Assembly: GCA_003665825.1 (NCBI GenBank)
Contig: QPFY01000017.1
Coordinates: 620,001 to 684,000, forward strand
Length of the DNA stretch: 64,000 bases
Direction of reading: 5' to 3'
Source of the DNA: Microbotryum silenes-acaulis
Lineage: Eukaryota > Basidiomycota > Microbotryomycetes > Microbotryales > Microbotryaceae
In this document: positions 35,501-46,651 of the stretch, one piece after another
How the letters are laid out: every line of letters begins with the position of its first letter
Numbering within the stretch: the stretch's first letter is position 1
Made by a program: the position numbers and the translations under genes
Notes under the pieces: model-generated
What the model was told of the DNA's origin: nothing
The model's database searches: none
What the model saw: only the letters and a program-made list of their open reading frames with translations

Positions 35501-37946
35501 TCACCTTCTTCAAGTCCGGGAGGTTTTTCGACTCCGGCCTTAGATCGAGCAGTCTCGTTCCGCCGCTGTTGTTGGAGTCGGAGCTGATACCGCGCTTCCA
35601 GTGCGATGACGGCGTCGTGCAAACCAACTCGAGCGGCGTCGAATTGTTTGGCATTAAAGAGTGACCATCCACGTTCGCTTTGAGCGGTAATACGAACGTT
35701 CTCGGTAAGCGTCGAGAAAGAGAGAACTTGGTCCCAGAGATCGACGGCTTCCAACCATTTCTCCGAACTCTGGTAGACCAGCGCTTTGGCGACCAAAAGG
35801 TCGGAAAGTACGACCGCGCCGTTCTGCTTTGCTCGATCCAAAAGCGAGTCGAGCAACCTCAAAGCCTTGACATGGTGCGTCGGGCTTGAGTGATGAACGA
35901 GAGCGATCGCCAGATGAGTCTCGAGCGTAGTACGAGAGGAAGGGAGTGCTCGACCAATCTCGGCTTCTCGTTTGCGCAGTAGGTGAAGCCCTCCTTCGCC
36001 TAGGGAAACGACGGTGGCGTAGTCTTCTTGATCAGAAAAGTACCGGATCAGCAAGAGGTGCGCAAGGATCAAGTCGTTAGACTTTTCAAGGCCGGACTGT
36101 GTGATCATGTCGCATCAGTGTGGTGTGGGCCTGATGGATCACCTGTCACGTCATGGACTCACCTCGGCAACTTCAGCAAATTCTTCCGCCGAGGGAGCGA
36201 CAATTTTGTCCTCGTCGTCTTTGTCAAGATCGTCCGGAATGGTGGAGGCCTCGAGGTGAGCGAGATGATACCGATGAGCCACCGAGATAACAGCTGCCAA
36301 TCCCGTACTGCGTACGTCAACCAACCCAGCAAGTCAGTTCAATTCCAACGAGCGCTCCCTTGGCTCATAGCAAACTCACTCTGGGAACTTGTCTTTGAAT
36401 TTGTTCAACAATCTCCAATCGATCTCTTCCCAATTCCCAAATCGATCCCCCCAATCCAGCTGAACTTTCCACGCCAACTCGTCTTCGACCTCAATAAGGA
36501 CCATCCCTTTGGTCAATTGTTCGATCTCCCACCGCACAGAATTCTTGACCCGGTCATCTTCCTCTTTTCTACCGGCGACATCACTCGCTTTGCCTTTGCC
36601 CGTTTCCCCCAGTTTCGAAATCGACAAATCGAGAGAAGCTTCATCGAACGACGAGGGTAAAGCGAAGAGTAAGGTCTTCCAATGCCGCAACAACTTGCCT
36701 TCGACTTGACGCCTAAGTTCTTCCCTTTCACTCGCGTCGGGGTCCTCCAGAATCACCTTGTACAAATCTGGCAGTTTAGACGAAAGCATGTATTCCCGCT
36801 CGACGAGTTTCCGTGTTTCCGAGGCGCTCAGCGATGGACCACCAAGTCGCTGACGACGTTTCTTGATCTCGGATTCGATGAGGTTTGTTTCTTGCGCTTC
36901 GGTTAGGGAAAGGAGTTCGAGGAGGGTCGGGAGAGGTGAGAGGAGAGCCATTTGGATCGAATGATAGGTCGTAGCTGTCGGGTTCGTCGGTTGAGGCGGT
37001 GGAAGGGTTTGTAGGATTGGATAGAGGGGTGAGGAAGGGAGCAAGAGCGACAGCACTTGGGCGAGCTGGGAACGGGTGTTTCTCCGAGATGTCAGTCTCG
37101 TACTCGATTCGAGCTCAAAAGGCAAAGGAAATACCCACTTCGGCAGTCGTGCCATGTGTTCTCCGGACCTGAATCAACTTGGCCAGAGATTCTGCGCATT
37201 TCGGACCATCCTGTCTGTGAGATGGCCATGATCGACCGCTTGAGCTTCCAACATGGTTTCGAACAACGAGCAGCGCGAGGGGACCCACGCTTCCTGGGCT
37301 TGTTGAACGAGCTGATCCAACGCTGCGGCATAGTCCGTCCATCGTTGTTGTTTCTCATAAAGTGAAGCCAGACCCTAGTCACAAGAACACGTATCATCCG
37401 CTCCAAAGGTGATCAGCTACCCACTGAATGTCCCCGCACGATTGACACGAGAGCTGAAACTGACCTGTCGGGCCAAGAACTGCGAAGGCGCCAACTCGAT
37501 CGCTTTCTGGTATTCCTCTTGAGCTTGGTCGAAGCGTTCGAGGTTCGTACATGCCAAGGCGAGGAAAACGCGACTGGTTGGAGGGTGAAGAAGACGGCGA
37601 ATAGAGGGTGAGCTCGTGGGCATCAGTCGGTGTGGTGTGGGGTGGGATGAGGAGGGAAAGGAGATGGGTGCTCACGCATTGTAGTTGCTTGATTCAAAGC
37701 TCAGTACGGTACTATTCATACATCAAGCGATGATATTTCCATAATAAAAAGTCAAGGTAGGCGCACCGAACAGTCGACAGCCGGGCGGGCAAAGAGAGGA
37801 GACGTGAGCATGACGTAGCCGACCCCTCCCATCAATCCTCATATCAAGCACTGCACACACCTCGCATGTTTCTCAACATTGACCCAATCCTTGGTCTGTA
37901 CTGCCGCCTTTAGCAGCTTTAGCTTGTCCTTGATTAGGGCCGACAT
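32555..37946 (-). CDS. SKI3: Ski3, TPR scaffold of the Ski complex
   Basis: Large tetratricopeptide-repeat protein of about 1,450-1,500 residues in at least seven exons. It starts MSALIKDKLKLLKAAV at 37946. The first exon joins a tiny exon reading TVLSFESSNYNA, then RVFLALACTNLERFDQAQEE, giving the first TPR-like repeat. TPR units continue throughout, for example AIVAFQSALRGEPEDVHTW, AALKVFSKVLSIDSDSWFA, SLGIYYRSIEP and NLGLFYLVHNDDDLANQA. The end (RAVESR) follows YGPWLGQTQR. Length, N-terminal block and repeat order match Ski3/TTC37. That protein holds Ski2 helicase and Ski8 for cytoplasmic 3'-5' mRNA decay and non-stop decay with the exosome. Its 3' end converges on the membrane-protein gene, leaving 211 bp. 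Confidence 0.85.
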
Positions 37947-38284
37947 GTCGGAGGAGGGCGGAAAGCTGCGCGATGGCCGAAGCCGAGGTCAGGTGCGAAG
38001 AGGAGAGGGGGGAACAGGAGCGCCTCGATCGAAGCCGATTCATTCGTTCAACGTGTTACGCGGTCAAACAACGTCGTAAACCATCATGAAATATTCTCTA
38101 CCGCCGCATCAAAACGAATCAGCATAGGAGCATAATCTTGAGTCTGATATATAGAAGGCTATCGAGTACATATTGGCACCAAATGATCGTACAGGCGACC
38201 CCGACAGTCGGCCACACCGTCCCATCGCGAAGGATCCCCACTACAACACCATATTCTAGATAAAATACAACCCCACCCCATCCT
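37947..38284. other. Short intergenic region
   Basis: Lies between the Ski3 start and the end of the next minus-strand gene. It should contain the Ski3 promoter. Nothing else recognised. Confidence 0.4.
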
Positions 38285-39846
38285 TCAACTGCTCCTTCCT
38301 CTGTGCTCCACCCGCCCACCCAGCTCCTTCCACTGCACCTTGAAATTTCTCACCCTCGTCCATTCGGTCTGCGACATCCCGACGTCATACCCCAACCCTT
38401 CCCACCACTTTTGACTCTCATCCTTACCCATCACCGAGTCCTCCAACGCTTCCTCGATATCAAAGAACCGATATTCGACATTCAATCCACTTTCCAACCA
38501 CCAGGTCAAACTCCTCGTTTGGCCGTAACGCGTGGCGATGAGGATAACGTCCTTGTCGTAGTCCATTTTGAAACGCGAGTGCTTCCACCAGTCCAAGAGG
38601 GCGATGTTACCCATTTGCGAGATGTACCGCAAGGCGGCTTTGGAGTAGGGGCAGGGGAGACCCGAGTTGGCCCACCAGTCGAGGTACTCCAATGTGCCCT
38701 CTTTGGAAGCGTAGTCGAGCTACAAGCAAAGTGTTGGTCACAGAGTAGAGAAAAATGACAAAGACTCGATGGGACTCACCACTGGACCAATCTTGAGATC
38801 CAAACCCGAATTGCGCCACCACTCCAAGCTCGCCTTTTGGCGCTGGATCGTCGCCGAGAGCAAAGCCGCCTCGGTGTAGGCTATGGATCTCCCCAAAAGA
38901 TGTAAGTGACATGGGAGGTCTTTATTGAACCGCGTTCGACTACCCACATGGTGTCAACCCCGAGTCTTTCCAAAAGTCGAGAGCTGAATGCAGAGGGAGC
39001 AAGCGAGTGAGCTCAGCCTTCGGACAACTTTCGTCAACGTCCAAAAGGGAAAAGTACCACTCACCCGCGACTTGACCATGACGACTCGCCTCATCCATCG
39101 ACTCTGCAATCGTTGTACTGTCCGGATCGAGACCGTACCCTCCCTCCCTAGCCCACTGCAGCACGTTGACACGTCCCCACGCGCTCGCGACGACGGGTAA
39201 CAAGCGACGACACTGGCGGCGCAGTTGGTGTGGATCGTGTTGGAGCAGGTATTCGAGGACGTGGATGTAGCCGAAACGGATCATGACGCGGGTGCCCCAC
39301 TGGGAGAAACGGGTCGAGGCGTGCGCGATGGCGTAGCGCACTGGAGTGATCGAGGTCGAGGAGCGTAAGATCGCTTTGTCCTGTGGATGAAGAGTATCGA
39401 CTTTAGTATTGCATGAGATGATGCAAGAGGTGTCTGGACTTGCCAGCGGAGTAGCAAATTCCTGCCATGGTGCAGTCATGTTGAGACTCGGACAACGGAC
39501 GCCCAACGTGGTCGCCAGTTCCCAGTCGCCGACTTGTTCGAGGAAAAGTCTGGGTGAGAGTTGAGTAGGTTCAGTCTACTACACCCTCAGAAGATGTTCG
39601 TGACCGTGGATCCATTCGAACTGACCTGACAAGTTCCTGCGGCAACTCTACGGGACCGGAGCCCCGCGCTGACGGCGGCGGTGTCGTCATCGCGCTTCCG
39701 AGCTCCTTGCTCGTGCCGATCGTCTCCTGGTGATCGGCTTGAAGAGCGGTGGACGCACTAGGTGGTGGTGGTGACGACCTGAGTGACAGCTTCTCAGCCT
39801 GTACGAGCGTCGCCGTGGACGACTGGCCACTCGATTGGTCGTACAT
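38285..39846 (-). CDS. Ankyrin-like helical-repeat protein
   Basis: Starts MYDQSSGQSSTA and ends GGRVEHRGRSS, with about six short introns. After a Ser/Pro-rich N-terminus and a short F-box-like VELPQELVR, the body is made of repeats of the kind 'aLeuLeu-Asp-Trp-Trp-x-x-Ser-Gly-Leu': LDWWANSGLPCPYSKAAL, LDWWKHSRFKMDY, LTWWLESGLNVEY, LEWWRNSGLDLKI and LDFWKDSGL. This resembles ankyrin helices as found in expanded families of fungal and protist proteins, with a recurrent WW at the second helix. A binding or scaffold role is inferred; no enzyme motif is present. Exon joins in the middle were only partly checked. Confidence 0.7.
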
Positions 39847-40482
39847 ATGGCCTCGAAGCGATCGTGCTCTTGCTCGGTGGGAGCGGGTGCGAGACGGTGT
39901 TCGGTCAAAGCAAGCGCATCCACGGTCTAACGGTGATTAGAGGCGGAGAGGGTCCGTGCGTGAGTCGCGCGCCTACTTCAAATGCTTCAAATACCGATAA
40001 GTCAGCCCGGGTCCAGATCGATTAGAGGAGCTGGCTGGGAGACGCTGGGTCTGGCTGGGTGCAGCAGTGGAGCAGCTGCCTCCTCTTACTCTTTGACCAA
40101 GGTTCGACTCGTCCTTCCTCACCACCCCCTCTCTTTACACCACCACCTTGAACAGACGACACACCAACGATCAACGTACCTTCAACTGTTTCTCTTCGAG
40201 TGACTCGTTCTCACTCGTACAGTGCGTGCGTGGCCGTGTGGCCCTCAGCTGGTTCCAGCGCGTCGTCGTCGTCGTCGTGAATCAGCCCGTTTCAAAACGC
40301 CGCCGTCGCCGCCTGTCGCAGCAGCAACGCATCATCGATCCGCTTGCCGCCGCCGCCCCGCCTGCCTGTCCCAATCGGCTGAAGCGCTCATACAGCGTCT
40401 ACTACGACGCCCAACTGGCGCAGGAATAAATCCTACTCCACGTCCTCCCATCTCCTACCTCCCATTCCGCCAACCTACCAAC
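39847..40482. promoter_or_regulatory. Divergent promoter: ankyrin-like / NMN adenylyltransferase
   Basis: 636-bp gap between divergent start codons. The NMNAT side is CT-rich and contains GTCGTC repeats around 40262-40281. The frame upstream of the NMNAT ATG is open to 40222 but reads as basic low complexity, so I treat it as leader. Confidence 0.5.
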
Positions 40483-41790
40483 ATGTCACTGATGGAAGGC
40501 CCCTACTCGATGCCGACGCACCGGTTGCAACCCGTGATGGGCGCCGATCGAACTCCGCTCGTGCTCGTCGCGTGCGGATCCTTCTCCCCCTTGACGTTTT
40601 TGCATTTGCGCATGTTCGAGGTGAGTGCTACTCTTACTTTTGGTGGGATTCTTGAGTTGAGGTTGAGGTGTTGGGTCTTGCGATAGTATGGTAGGCGTTG
40701 CTGCGCGGAATTGCACTGCCCCGCTTCGGTCGCCGTGGAACGGAGATCGCGTGATTTGACTCTTTCCCCCCTCCCCTCGGTCAAATGAGTCTTTGCCGGG
40801 TGTGGAAACGCGTGATCGTTTCACCGCTACGCCATAATCCGAGTGCAACTTTTGAAAAACACATGCTGAACCAATCTCTAAACACTCCCATTACAGATGG
40901 CTAGAGACCACGCCCATTTTCACACCAACTTTAGCGTCATCGGCGGATACCTCTCCCCCGTCAACGACGCCTACGCCAAACCAGGTCTGGCCTCGGCTTT
41001 GGACCGCGTCAACATGTGCGACCTCGCCGTCAGGGACACGTCCGAATGGATCATGGTCGACCCTTGGGAAGCGCGACAACCGACCTACCTCCCCACCGCG
41101 CAGGTGTTGGATCATTTCGATCACGAGTTGAATACCGTTCGAGGAGGCGCCGATTGCTTGATCGTCGATCCGGTCACGCGCTTGACCAAGGTCGAAAAGA
41201 GGAGGGTTAGAATCATGCTTCTTGCGGGAAGTGATTTGATCTTGACCATGTCCGAACCGGGCGTATGGGCCGAGAAGGATGTAAGTTTTCGTGCCGAAGG
41301 CGGGGTCAGAGAATTCTGCGCCTGAACTGACCTTTACCCCCTTATCAATCAGCTGCACCACATTCTCGGTCGTTACGGCTGCTACATCATCGAACGCTCC
41401 GAATCCGAAATCGACAAGACCATCTTCTCCTCCTCCTCCGTTCACTCGCGATCCCCCCTCGCCTTGTACAAAGACAACATCCACATGGTCGACCAACTCG
41501 TACGCAACGACGTATCGTCGACCAAGGTGCGCATGTTCTTGAGGAAGGGCATGTCGGTCGAATATTTGATACCCGGGGTCGTGATCAAGTATATTCAGAG
41601 GCATGGGCTGTACAGGGCCTCGGATAGGGTTAGGGTGGAGGCGAGTAGGAGTGGGCAAGAGGTTGGTGCGGTCGGGGAGCGGGAGGGGAGGGAGAGGGAG
41701 GGAGAGGTGGAGAGGGAACGAGAGAGGGATAGAGAGAGGGAGAGGATACGGAGGGAAGAGGATGGTTTGGCGGAGAGGAGAGATCGATGA
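40483..41790 (+). CDS. NMA1: Nicotinamide-nucleotide adenylyltransferase
   Basis: Catalyses NMN + ATP to NAD + PPi. Exons: 40483-40620, 40897-41280 and 41353-41790. The nucleotidyltransferase motif is VACGSFSPLTFLHLRMFE, carrying the GxFxPxTxxH signature. Further family features are GGYLSPVNDAYAK, WEARQPTYLPTAQVL, LLAGSDLILTMSEPGVWAEKD and, in the last exon, RNDVSSTKVRMFLRKGMSVEYLIP (ISSTxVR motif), split over an intron at LHHILGRYGCYIIER. The tail after IQRHGLY is unusual, with about 45 mostly Arg/Glu residues from a purine-rich stretch (41690-41787). The gene name follows the yeast pair Nma1/Nma2; which one is not decidable. Confidence 0.92.
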
Positions 41791-42129
41791 GTGGGCCAAC
41801 GAAGGAGTGACTCGGGGGGTTAGTGTATTTTCTAGTTTCCCTTTTTAGTAATCGGTCCCATTTGTGTTTGTGTTGGTACAGACCTTGTAGTGATGTTGTT
41901 TCCAGACTCCATAATGCCAGTTCTCTGATGGAAGATCTTCTCTCTTGGAGTTTCGTGAAAGAATTGGAGTGTTGCTCGACTAAGTGTGAGCGGAATGATT
42001 TGACCGAGTCGAAGTGAGGCAGGCGGGATTGCGTAATTCGGTATCAGTTTCCTCCATCCTCTTCCTCCTCTCTTGACTCTCATTTCATAAAACCCGTCGT
42101 CGCGCTCCCCCCCACTTTCTCCACTATCA

Positions 42130-43537
42130 ATGACTCCCTCCTTGGAAGAAGAAGAAGATATCGATTTCGACGACCCACGGTTCTTAATCGAACCCGCACC
42201 CTCCTCCTCTTCCTCCTTCGAACTAACCTATGCCGATCGTCGAAGAAAAACGATAGGAAGAGGAAGGGAGAAAGTTTGGGCTTTGACTTTGGGGAAAAGT
42301 AAGATTGGGAGAGCGGAGAGGGAGAGGGAGGTGAGGGAGGAAGGGTTGAGAAGGGATTTGATTAAAGAGGAGGTGGAGGTGGAGGTCGGGCAGGAGGGGA
42401 GAGCTCGGAGGGGGAGGGGGAATGTTGGGTTGAGAATGATGAAGTACGTTTCAGGACGCCAGCGAATCGGATGACGGTGGGGAAGCGGGTGGAATATACA
42501 AAGAAGTAGGTAAAAACAGTCGCTGATGAACGTTCTTGGCATGATAGGAATATGGGCTTCGAACCGGGGCAAGCGTTGGGTAAGAAACGAACGGTCGCTC
42601 AAGCCGAGTTAGAGACGGATGCGTCACGTGCCTCGGGATCGCGGTCGGGATTGGGCGAGGATGATCGACCGAAAGGATTGGGATTTCGAACTGAAGCTGC
42701 GACGGCGAATACGGAGACCGGTGAAACGACGGGGCTAGGACAGAAGGGTGGGCATCAGCCGAGGTTGGAACCGATTGCGTTCGAGATTCGGCAGAGTGAG
42801 TGTGAAGAGGATCTTTCTCTCTTCCGACTTGAACATCCTTCCCCTAATCCGTTCACTGACAATCCTTGACGAACAATTCATAAAAAGAACGAACCGGTCT
42901 CGGTATACCCCAACCCAGTACACGACCAAACTTCTCCTTCCTCAACCTCAAGAACGGCTCCTCCACAATTGATCCCCGCCCATTGGAAAACGTCGACTCG
43001 TACCTCGCCAACGTCAAAGCCACCCTCGACTCGCGAAAAGCATTCGGGTATTTACGATCCTTGAGAAGGACGCTGGAGACATTGGATAGAGGAGCTGGAG
43101 TGGAGGATTCGGTCATGTGGAAGGATCCCGACGAGGGGGAGCGGGATGTGGAGGAGGGCTCGGTTTTGGCGAAGAAGAGGATCTTGGGAAGGGAGAAGGT
43201 TTGGGCTTTGGGCGATCGGGAGGAAGAGGAGGAACGAGGGGAGCTCGGTCGGACGAAAGGTGGTGGATCTTTGGGGTATGCGAGAGGACTCAATAATGTG
43301 GTCGTGGAGCTGGAGGAAGACGACGAAGCGGGGCAAGGGGAAAAACCTGACCCTGCGGCAGTGGAAGAAGCCCGTGAACGAGCAGAGTGGATGGCACTGG
43401 ATACTCGCACACGACTGGCGTATACGCTTTCGTACCTCAGGAGGGAGTATCAGTATTGCTTTTGGTGTGGGTGTAGGTATGAGGGGAAAGAGGATCTGGA
43501 GGCGAATTGTCCGGGGGAGAATGAGGAGGATCATTGA
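42130..43537 (+). CDS. GPATCH11: G-patch domain protein, GPATCH11-like
   Basis: Exons 42130-42442, 42550-42795 and 42888-43537 join in frame. The G-patch is split by an intron (NVGLRMMK then NMGFEPGQALGK) and continues to GLGIPQPSTRP. The C-terminus has the DUF4187-type module with YCFWCGCRYEGKEDLEANCP and an acidic end, as in GPATCH11/CENP-Y. Between them is a charged, coiled-coil-prone segment (DSYLANVKATLDSRKAFGYL). A short motif GREKVWAL occurs twice, once near each end (exon 1 and about 43190), which suggests an internal duplication. The role is probably RNA metabolism, through activation of a DEAH helicase by the G-patch. This is inferred from the family. Confidence 0.85.
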
Positions 43538-43679
43538 GTTTGGTTTCCTTCTAGCGATGGTTGGGATCCGTGTTGTATAATTTTACATGCATTGCTTCAA
43601 TCGCAGATGTGCATCCTGCTATTCGTGTATTTCAAGACTTCCATCCAAAGCTCTCGGCCAAAGTTCGATAGGCAGCACC
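43538..43679. other. Convergent 3' gap
   Basis: Only 142 bp separate the stops of the GPATCH11-like and nitrilase genes, so the 3' UTRs probably overlap. Confidence 0.5.
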
Positions 43680-45315
43680 TCAAGAATCTTGCTTCCTCAA
43701 TGTGACGTCCGAGTACACGTCAAAGCGACGTTGTACGGTGACCTAAGAATTGATCGGGAAATGATGTCAGTAGGCATAATTGCTGCCATGCCCGAGGCCT
43801 AGGACAAACGGCTAACTCACCGGGATCCCTGCTCGAGCCTTATTGATGACTTCCATATCTGAGACCAGGCGAAGGCGTTAGCCATGACGGAGCCTCACGA
43901 TAGCATAAAGTGACCCCATTGCTGACCAATGTCGGCAAACAAGATTCCTTCCTTCTCCTCCAACTGCGCCACGATCTTGCCCCTACGAAGCGAAAAATTC
44001 GTTAGCGAGACGTCAATCACCAACAGCGAAGGGACTTGCATTGGATCCGTGACACCCGAGTAGCCCCATGCTTTGTATCCATCTCCATCGGTCGCTCGTG
44101 CAGGGGAGCACATTACGATGTAGAATTGATTGTCGACGGCTCTGGTCGAGGCGAGAGCAAGGTCCGTGATCAGCATGGATTGGTTTTGCAGACGTCTGGG
44201 GGCTAAGTAACTGACCTTGCGCGCTGGAGAAGATCCCAGTGCAAAGGTCCTGTTGTGCAGTTGAATGCGGCGGGGTAGATCATCGCCACACATCCTAAGT
44301 AGGCGATGGAGTCAGAGACACTCGACGGATGTTCAGCCCTGAAACTGAACCTCTCTCATTCGCCTCACCTTGACGAGCCGCATGCATCGCCAACTCGGGG
44401 AACCGAAGATCATAACAGATACCGATAGCAATCTTGCCGAACTCTGTGTCGAGGAAACAAATCAGCTCACCAGCTTGATGCAATCTTTCAGCCCCACCCG
44501 TGGCCCACCTGTCTCAACGATCGTCACGTGATCGCCACCCGTCAACGTCTCGCTCTCTTTGAAGGTAATCCCGCCTGGGATATCGATATCGAACAAGTGG
44601 ACTTTGCGATGCAGGGCGACGAGATTACCGTCTGGGGAGAACGTAGGAGACGAGTTGTAGATCTTGTCGTCTTCGGCAAGCTCGGGGATCGAGCCTGGAG
44701 GAAGCAAGGTTTTTGAAGTCCGCTTGAGAGTTAGCTCATTCCAAGGGATTATACTCGGCCACAATCTTTTCCCCAAAATAGTCTCACCTCCTACGAGCCA
44801 AGCATTAGCATCCTTGGCTGCCTGACTGAGCATGCTCAGACTTTCGCTCAATGAGGTTTCGGCCTGCTCGGAGGATGCCTTCGAAGGGTCGAAGGCGATC
44901 CGTTCGGCGTACTGTCGGAACGAGCCTGTTGCGTATGGACTATTGAAGATTTCCTGCGAAATACCTCGAGTTGATCAGTTGAATTGATGGCCACTCGCCT
45001 TCCGTCCAACGGATACCTTGGCTTAGGTGGGGCGCTTCACTTGAACCCTGGGTAACGTACAGGAAGCACAATCATATCCGGTTTCCTCCCCTCTTTCCCA
45101 CCTTTGACAGCTTCAGAGATCTTGACCCTCGCTCGTTCCAAATTAGCCGTCTTGTCGGGTCCTACACCGCCCAATTGGATCAGCGCAATACGGAACGACT
45201 TGCCCTTAATAGGCGGGGCTGCCATGGAGGCGATGGTACGGGGTACGGATAAGTGAGAGTGAAAAAAAGGTGCGATAGGCAGCTTTCGTGTGACTCGACT
45301 GAGGTGTGCGAGCAT
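43680..45315 (-). CDS. NIT3: Nitrilase-family amidase (Nit2/Nit3-like omega-amidase)
   Basis: Carbon-nitrogen hydrolase, probably deamidating alpha-ketoglutaramate or deaminated glutathione. The catalytic triad blocks are readable: Glu in the IFNSPYATG region following DMIVLP, Lys in [18 protein letters not shown], and Cys in [15 protein letters not shown]. Family segments [17 protein letters not shown] and [21 protein letters not shown] follow, ending [18 protein letters not shown] at 43680. About nine short exons. Two in-frame starts exist. [18 protein letters not shown] at 45315 would add a ~31-residue basic/hydroxylated presequence suited to mitochondria; [12 protein letters not shown] at 45222 gives the usual cytosolic N-terminus. 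A transposable element begins 113 bp upstream of the first start. Confidence 0.88.
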
Positions 45316-45417
45316 GCAGGTGGTGAGAGCGGAGAGTCCGGAAGGGAGTGCAGTGGTTGGAACGAGCCAGGAAGGGCGAGCTATTACTAATAACTTGACT
45401 CGGCTCGACGCTGGGCC

Positions 45418-45425
45418 CCGGAGCT
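45418..45425 (+). repeat. 8-bp direct repeat, left (candidate target duplication)
   Basis: CCGGAGCT occurs here and at 48674-48681, at opposite ends of the element. On the right it abuts the TIR; on the left three bases (AAT) intervene, so its status as a target-site duplication is tentative. Confidence 0.5.
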
Positions 45426-45428
45426 AAT

Positions 45429-45458
45429 AGGACCCCAGAAAGCCCAGCCGGAGGCACA
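45429..45458 (+). repeat. Left terminal inverted repeat
   Basis: Thirty bases beginning AGGACCCCAGAAAGCCCAG; 27 of 30 match the reverse complement of 48644-48673, with the outer 19 identical. Confidence 0.85.
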
Positions 45459-46346
45459 TTTTTATTTTTATTTTTGACATTTTGAGGACCCAAAATCCTG
45501 AAAATCGTCGAGGCGCATTGCAAAAAATTGACATCTTGGGACGAAACACACGTTTTGCCCCCGAGACGCCGTTGCAGATTTTGACATTTTTCCCGTGGGT
45601 CGACGCAATTTTGGCCTACCCTGAGCAGCCTTCGGCATGACTTTGGGCCCGTTCGCCTTCGCTTCGAGACGCGCGTCGCGATGCTCGCGCTTGTTTGGTT
45701 CTGTTAATCTTTATGCTCGTACAGGTCTCGCTTTTCGGCTTTTGCTGCAAGAGTTTGACGCTGAGGACTTTAGCGCGCGCGACCTCAACACCCCCCGCTG
45801 TAAGCCGTGCCTGCACGCATTCCTCGAGCCTTGGGCCGTAAGCCGCACCCGCGCAGGAATTTCCCCAAGCACGCTCCCGCCGCACTGGGTCAGTTCCGCA
45901 CTGCCTGCTGTTGCCGTACCAGTATTCGCTGCGTACCTTTGCCACCTCCTGCCAAGGTTGGTTGCCGTCCTAGATCTTTTCCTGCCCTCACGCCCTTTGG
46001 CTGACAGGTTCCGAGCATCTCACAGGACCTCCCCAGCGATACGAACACGCAACTGCCTCCCAGTCTTCTGCCCTGCCAGACTACGACGGACAGCTGCCCA
46101 CTGTGTACGCCTCTTCCTTTCAACCTTCCTTGTTGGATTGTTGACTGACTGTTCATACCCTGTATGCAGCCATTCTGCCCTACACCTGCCAGTGTAGCTC
46201 CACCTTCTTCTGCTGAGTACCGAGTCACGCTCCCAGAGCTAAGGTACATCACTCCCCCGCATTAGGCTCTACCTTTTGGTACTCCTGCTCACAACTGTCC
46301 TTGTTGGGCATGTTGGCTTACTTGGCTACCTTGCGCAACAGACTAC

Positions 46347-46651
46347 ACTCGCCACCCAACGTGCCAGCGTTCAGGGTCGGTCCCCTTATCACAAGTGTCA
46401 CGCTTTCCAAGCAAAGTGTCCTATTTTTGAGCTGTTTTAGGTCATACCTTCGCTTCGCTTCGACCCCATCTTCATCATGACGGTCGATCCTTTCAGCGAC
46501 GACTACGTTCCGCCCGTCTGGGATGCCGCGCACTCGATCCCTACCTCCGGCCACCAGACGGAGAAGGTGCTATTGCGAATTGCGGAAGTATGGAGCGACG
46601 CGGACGGTGGTCTCCTCACGGAGGCGGATGTTCTGCTCATTAAGACGGAGT
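46347..46651 (+). repeat. Left arm of 305-bp inverted repeat
   Basis: Matches the reverse complement of 47176-47480 over 305 bp with two mismatches that I can see (near 46437 and 46642). It contains about 130 bp of upstream sequence and the first 58 codons of the element ORF. Confidence 0.95.

Noticed and set aside
40891..41799. 302-codon minus-strand frame
   Set aside because: It lies entirely opposite the NMN adenylyltransferase exons and has no independent features.
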